Positions 1 to 7,300 of a DNA stretch of 10,046 nucleotides are shown here, one piece after another. Position numbers and translations under genes: made by a program. The notes under the pieces were generated by a model. That model did no database searches and had not been told where the DNA came from. It saw only the letters and a program-made list of their open reading frames with translations. The stretch's first letter is position 1, and every line of letters starts with the position of its first letter. Source of the stretch: an uncultured Eubacteriales bacterium (GTDB taxonomy: Bacteria > Bacillota > Clostridia > Christensenellales > UBA1242); NCBI GenBank assembly GCA_958420145.1, contig CATZIR010000019.1:1-10046 (forward strand), given 5' to 3'.

Positions 1-1320
1 ATTGACGATGCTACAAAAAAACTAAATGATACTGATTATGACTACTACTATTACGACAGTAACACAAGATTTACTTCTATCACTCCAAAGTTTAAGTCTT
101 TGGACGGAAATGGCTATAAAATATACATCAACTCATTTGCTTTGGACCAAAATTCAAATAGTAACTACGGTTTCTTTAGCAAAATAGATAAAGATATAAT
201 GGTTAGAAATCTAGAAATTGTATTCCTAAATCAAGTTGTAAATACAGCAGAGGAAAATGCAACCCCAATATACAATATTAGAGATAACTACACAATCTCT
301 ACAGAGAATGTTACTAAAGCAAACTTCGGTATCTTTGTTGGACAAAACGAAGGTATCATCACAAACTGTAATGTCACATACTACCAAATAGGACGCATAG
401 AAAAAAATGAAGACGGAAATGTTACTAAGTTGTTTGATATGCAACAAGTAGCAAGTCAAAACTTTACTTTGGAAATTGACAGTAGTGTTGATGCGGTTAT
501 TGGTGGCTTTGTTGGTGTTAATAACGGCTACATCACAAACAGCAAAATTGGTGGTGTAGAGTTTGCGAATGACTCAAAGGGCTCAGTAGACTTTGACAAA
601 GTTTTAACAATAAAGGGTAATGGCAAGATTGGTGGATTTGTAGGTTCTAACAACTTTAAGATTAGTTCTTGCTATGCACACAATATTGGAGTTATTAACT
701 CTTCACCTTTAATCAAGGGTACTCAAACAGCAGGCTTTGTTGCAGAAAATACAACAAAGGGTAAAATTATTCAATCCTTTGCCGAAGGAATGACTACAAA
801 AGACGGCGAAAATAACAAGATTATAAAATATTATGATGCAAAAAAGATGAATAATATAATTGCATCTAATGGCTATATTGGTGGTTTTGTTCACAGCAAC
901 TATGGTGTCATCAACGATAGTTATGCAAATGTGCCAATCGAAACTCCTGCAAGAAGTGCAGGCTTTGTATACCTAACAAGTGGCAAAGATGCGGTTATAA
1001 GCGAGTGTTTTGCGCTATCTAAATCTCGTAATCAAGAAGATACAACAGCATTTAGATTCTTTACTGGCACAGATGATATGACAAAAGTTAATGTGCTAGA
1101 AGATGCGAAAATCAAAAACTGCTACTACGAAAGTGAAACAGTTCCAGTAGAAATTGATGAGAAATTTAGAGAACCTGCAACTGCAGTTTCGTCAAAAGAT
1201 TTTAAAGACTTTGATAAATTCTATGGCTTTGAACAAAGTATTTGGGGAGAAAATTCAAAAGATGTAAATAAAAATCATTTGATTTTGTCTACAACCGAAC
1301 AAACAACATTTTCTCGTAGA
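1..1320 (+). repeat. GLUG module 1 (5'-truncated)
   Basis: The module opens in this window with a Tyr/Asp-rich stretch (codons 12-20), then the header S-L-D-G-N-G at 97-114 and Y-G-F-F at 166-177. GLUG-like motifs follow with their Gly-Gly or Gly at 502, 631, 733, 880 and 961. Several carry a downstream Cys (N-C-N, S-C-Y, E-C-F, N-C-Y). The module closes near the Trp at 1243-1245 (S-I-W-G-E-N). The first two repeats are canonical G-G-F-V-G; the third and fifth are the single-Gly [TS]-A-G-F-V variant that dominates module 4. The module boundaries are my reading of header and closing motifs, not a profile search. Confidence 0.75.
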
Positions 1321-4300
1321 ATTATTTCTGGAATCAATTATGTAGAAGGAGTTATAACAGACTACACATATAGTTATAGTAGCGATTCTGTTGGCTCATC
1401 AACAAACCCATTAATTGTCTATAACGATGCATCATTCTTGCAAGCATTCAATGGTGGTGAGTTAAAATCATATACACAAGAAGATGGGAAAAAAGTGTAC
1501 CTATACAACAAAGGCTTTATTAGACTTGTTACTGATATCAGCCTAGAAAACTACTTGGGTCACGATGAACTTAAACAATTGCAATCTGTTGTATTTGCAG
1601 GTTCTTTGGATGGAAATGGTCTTGAAATAACAAATGTAGGTGTTTTAGGAACAAACGAAACAGAATCATTTGGATTGTTTAAACAAATTGGTTTAATTTC
1701 TGCTGAAAATAGTGCAATAATCAAAAACTTGACAATTCAAGTTGTAGAAGTTGCAAAATCAACTAGTACGATGGTTGGTGCATTAGCAGGAAGGATGGAA
1801 AAAGCATCTTTGGTTAACACTCACATAATAGGCGATGGAATTACTATCGAAGGTAAAAACATCGTTGGTGGCGTTATTGGTTACGTTGGAAAAGATTCAA
1901 AATTATCAAATGTTTCCGCAAATGTTAGTGTAATATCGGCATATGCACAAAAAACCAATAATAAAGAATACGCTGACTTTACAGACATAACACTATATGA
2001 TAAAAACAGTAAAGATAAAAACTTAACTAAAGTATCATACTCAGGTGGTATTGTAGGTGTGCTAGATAGTGGCACAGTTGACTTAAAAAATGCCGATGGA
2101 GCTTATAAGCAATTAAGCAAGTTACAGTTAAGTAATCAACAAAGTTCTCGACTTTACGCTTATGGCGATATCACAATTTCTGGCGAAATCGTAGGTGGTA
2201 TTGTGGGCTACAATGGAATGGGATCATCACTACATAACTCTAAGTTTGAAATAGCCAATAACAACAATCAATTATTAGTTGGTAAATACTCAGTTGGTGG
2301 CTTGGTTGGTGAAAACCATGGTTCAATTTCTGCAAGTAGAATTGAAGTTATTGACGAAAATGTTGATGATGTTGATAAGACTTTCAACAACGAAACAACT
2401 ATGACGCTATTTAGTAGCGATTCAACCTATCCAAGATATGTTGGTGGTCTTGTAGGATTTATGCCAGAAGGCAAGATTGATAACAGCTTCTCAAAAGCAA
2501 ACGTAATTCATCCAAACGCTAGATTCATAGCAGGATTAGTTGCAAGTTTAGGAAAAAATGAGCCTAACGCCTACTTTAGTAGTATAAAAGAATACGACGA
2601 CATCAATCAGTTTAAAAATGGTCTAGGAAAGAGAGATATGCTATTTGATTTCTTAGGCGCTGGAATTAGATATTCATACTCTACTGGAGTGGTTTGGACA
2701 AATCCAGATTATGCATATACCTACACAGTAGAAAATACAACAACAACTATATACGAAAGTGACTTAACAAACGGAACGATACTATATAACATAGATGCTA
2801 CTCCACAAAATTATGTTGGTGGAATGGTTGGTGAACTAATCATAAGTAGTACAGAAATTGGTAAAGAAGAAAGCAAAGAAAGATATATTCTAACAAATGT
2901 TCTAAAAGATAATGTTAGCATTGTAAATTGGAGAGATTCAATAAACGGCTTTGATAATATTCTAAGAGCAATGAATGGCGACTATGATAACAGAAAAGAT
3001 GAGTTAGACAATAATATCACTATAGATGGCACTCAATCAAAGGTTATATACAATCCAAATACCGGTTATTTCGCAGGCAAAATTAATATTGCCAACGAAG
3101 ATGATAATAAAACAATACAAAATATGCTCTTATCTGACAAGTATTGCGATAGCCTATACCTAAACAACTTTATTAATAATGGAACTAACAAGATTGCTCA
3201 ACAAGTTGTTATATTAAAATTAAACGATAATTCAAAGTCAGTTTCACAATTCGACAAAAATAAAAACCAATTTGTTGTTGATGGTGATTTGGGACTTAAA
3301 TTCCACTACGATGCGTCATTTGCATCAGACAGTTTGAAAAATTTACTTAATAACAAAAAAGATAATGCGGATATAGAATACTCAAAAATTACAATTAATT
3401 TAAGAAACGAATATAGAGAAACTGTGGCAAAAGCACATTACTTCTATGCTAACTTTAGTGAAAACTATTGGACAAAAGAAGGTTACACATATCCTAAACT
3501 ACTCGATAAACAAGCAAACAGTGTAGTTAGAATTTACGACGAAAAAGACCTCGAACAGTTAACAAACACCTCGAGCGTTATCACGACTTACTACCTAATG
3601 AACGATATTGCTTTGACTAAAAACTGGGAGCCAGTAAAAGGCTTTAAGGGTATCTTTATGAGTGGTGATGGTGGCCCTTATACAATCTATAACATTAACA
3701 TCAAGTCAGAAAATCAAGATTCAGTTGGCTTCTTTGCCTCTACTCAAAATGCAATAATTAGCAACATCAACTTCGTGTTTGGTGGAAAATTTGACCCAGA
3801 AAGAGATGCTAGCGGTAATATTGTTTTTGGCAAAGATAGCAATGGCAACTCAACAGGTAAGTTTGTATTGAGTAAAGGCAAAATTTTAACCAATTGGGGA
3901 CTTGATAGCCAAGGTAATCCAGTTTCAGTAGCAAACAGTGACTACACAAACGGTATTGTTGCAAGCTTCAAGTCTCAAACACAAACAAATCTATCAGCCT
4001 TCATTGGAGAAAATCATTCTTCTACAATCTTAAACGTAGGTCTAAACTTCGCTAATGGTGCTACAATTAGTGCAACATACGAAAGCGAAAGCACATTGCA
4101 AGACGGCATAAATATTAACTTTGGACTAATTTCAGCACAAACGGTTGTTAATGCTGGAGATAGTTGCCAAATATATGGCATTACTTTAAGACAACAAACT
4201 GGTATTGGCGAAACTGGAATTAAAGACAGTACTGGAAAATATTTGATAAATGGCGAAGGCGACTTACAAACAACATTTACCTTCAAGCCAATCAATGTTA

Positions 4301-7300
4301 AAAACCTAAACGTTGCAGGATTGTTCGGTAACATTAATAACAACTTGCAAACAAAGATTTCTATTTCTAACATTAACTCTAATATTCCTGTTAAATTGAA
4401 AACTGTAGGAGCAATTACATTGCAACCAACAGACGTAAGTGTAACAAAGTCTAACAATGAATTAACATTTGCAGGTGCAGTTGGCAAGGTAAATAATGTA
4501 TCGTTTGACAATACCAATTTATCAAATGGTGGTTCAATCACATTTGGTGCAAATTTATCTACTACAAGCAATGCATCAGATAGTTACAATATCTATGCAG
4601 GAGCAATAATAGGTAAAGCAGAAAGTGTTAACATCAAAGATTGCCAAGTTTCTCAACCACAAGTTAAAAATGAACAAGGTAAGATAACTCAGGAAGCTTT
4701 GACTCTAAAATTATTGAAAACATCCACAAGTACAAACATTAATGGATATGTTGGTGGATTAGTGGGCTATGCAAATTCTGTAACAACACAATACAACCAA
4801 GGCTCAATGATTTATGCTAACTTGAACATATCTTCACTCAAAGCAAACAAATTTGCTATAGGTGGAATTGTTGGTGAAGCAGTTACTTCTACATTGAACA
4901 AAGTTGAGTGCGAAACTAACATCGATGTAAAACCAAACAACTTTACTAATGTTTATCTTGGTGGCTTCGTTGGTTACACACACAAGGGCTCAAGTTATGA
5001 ACTATGTATCTCTAGTGGAAACATTTCAGTAGATGAATTTAACAATACAAGTAATACAAATACTTATATCGGTGGATTTGCAGGACTAGTTGACGATAGT
5101 AACGGCAATATTAAAAATTGCTTTGCTTTAACTAATATCGACGTTGCTAACGTAATTAGTTCAACAACAGCATATGTTGGTGGCTTTGTTGGATTATATA
5201 ATAACAGTGAAAAATCTTTAACAAATTGTATTAGTATGGGCTATGTTAACGCAACAGTTACTCAAGGCTCTACTGACCACTTTATTGGTGGCTTTGTTGG
5301 AAAATTTTCTGGTACTATTAATTACAACACAAGTTTTACAACACTATTTACTAGAAACTATATAACATCTAGCTTTAACAATGTTGGCGGTTTTGTAGGT
5401 TCAATAGGTAACGGAAATCAAGATAATAACTACTACGCCTACCAACTTGCTGGCGTTGCAGATAACGGCATTGGAAATAAAATTCAGATAGAAGACGACG
5501 GAAGTTATTCAATTACTATTATTAACGAAAATAATAAAGCAGAGACACAATCTATCCTAGAGTACTTGAAAACAATACGTAATATAATATATATTAATGG
5601 AAAGAAGATAATTAATGGAAAATTTGCAAGCTCGCAACTCATTGAAACAATACAGGAATATGGCTCAAAAATTAATCCACAAATAATTACCAGTGCAAAC
5701 ACATCATTTAGTGATAATACAAACTACTATATTACAGACGCATCAATTCTTAATGGTAGTGTAATGTCGGTTGGTAAAAATGCAACAGTATTATTCAATA
5801 GAGATGCTACAGCTATTAACTCATACTTTACCGAAATCGGCAAAAATTCTCTTGTTTCTGGACTAAATGTTCAATATAGTTATGTTGACAAAGAAAAAAA
5901 AGAGATACTGTACGAAGTTAAAAGTGATGAAACTAAAATGTTCGCTGGATTTGTTAACACAAACAATGGTTCAATCTTTGAATGTTATGTAACAGGTAAT
6001 GTAAAAGTAGTCGAAGAGATTGATTTTATTAGTGGATTTGTTGCTAAGAACTACGGCGCAATATCGAACTCAAGTTCAACGCTAAAAATGGACATCAATA
6101 ATCAAACAGTTACAAGTTCTATTGCTGGCTTTGTTACAAATAACATTGGATTAATTACTTTTAGTTACACAAACGGCGAGATTAATAATGTAAATTGGTC
6201 TAGTGACCTAAAACTTTCTGGTTTTGCTGTATATAATTATGGAACTAGTGATAGTGGTGTAATTGTTCGATGTGGCACTTTAGCTAACTCATATAGCGCT
6301 ACCGTATGTATTGATACGAACGACAATAGTGCGGGATTTGTTCATACTAATTGGACCATAAAAAATGGAACAATTATAAATTGCTCTTATGACTACTTTG
6401 CATTAAATGGTAAGACAAAGTTTGACTTGACGGCAGATCAAGTTGTTGTTAATAGAAGAAATACATTCTATTTCTTAGATACAATAAACACAAACGAGAC
6501 ATTTGCAAACGAAAATACTTGGAAAAAAATAGTTGAGAATAATGACTTTTCTAATATTTGGACTTATGATAATGAATACAACTATGGCTATCCAATACTA
6601 AAAAATATCAATGGTGAAGTAAACACATACACTGTGATACACACAGGAAATGGAACAAAAGATAATCCATACTTAATTAACCATGGTGGAAAACTAGACT
6701 GGATTAGAACAGTTGAAATTAGTAGTGGAAAAAATAACTACTTTAAACAAGTTCATGACATAGACATGAGTGCATTTGGTGAAGAATTTACTACAATATC
6801 TGATTTAAATAACAGTAGCTTTGGTTTTAAAGCTAGTAAGAACAATGAAAATGTCCGTGATGTAGCCATTGGAAACTTTCAATACATGAATTATAACGGA
6901 GATAAACACGTCATAGATAATATCATTATCGATGGTAGTAAAATTAATAACCAAACATTTAATAATCAAAGCCAAAAAATTGCTTGTTTAGGCTTATTTG
7001 CCAATGCAAATAAGATAGAAAACCTAGGAATAGATATTGAGATTAAAAATGCCAAACAAAAATATGTTGGTGGCTTAGTTGCGTATATGTTTGTAAGCAA
7101 TACAATTAATAATTGCTTTGCAAATGTTGATATCGATATTGCTACGGGTGCACAATATGTTGGTGGCATAGCCGGATATTGTAGCGGTTTTATCTCAATG
7201 GAACGATTAGGAAAAATATGGGTATGGCGCATGTATGACTATAATGTGTTATATGGGATCAAAAACAGTTTTTCTATTGGAAAAATTTTAAACAATGATA

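Noticed and set aside
100..102. TTG at 100 as the start of the large gene
   Set aside because: It lies inside the conserved S-L-D-G-N-G header, the frame is open upstream to base 1, and no ribosome binding site precedes it.
4014..4571. 185-codon open frame on the - strand
   Set aside because: It lies fully antisense to the GLUG gene, has a hydrophobic composition typical of the reverse complement of Asn/Lys-rich coding sequence, and shows no ribosome binding site or recognisable domain. The other - strand frames (226-459, 709-894, 1881-2075, 5505-5702, 6966-7232, 7953-8195) are rejected for the same reason.
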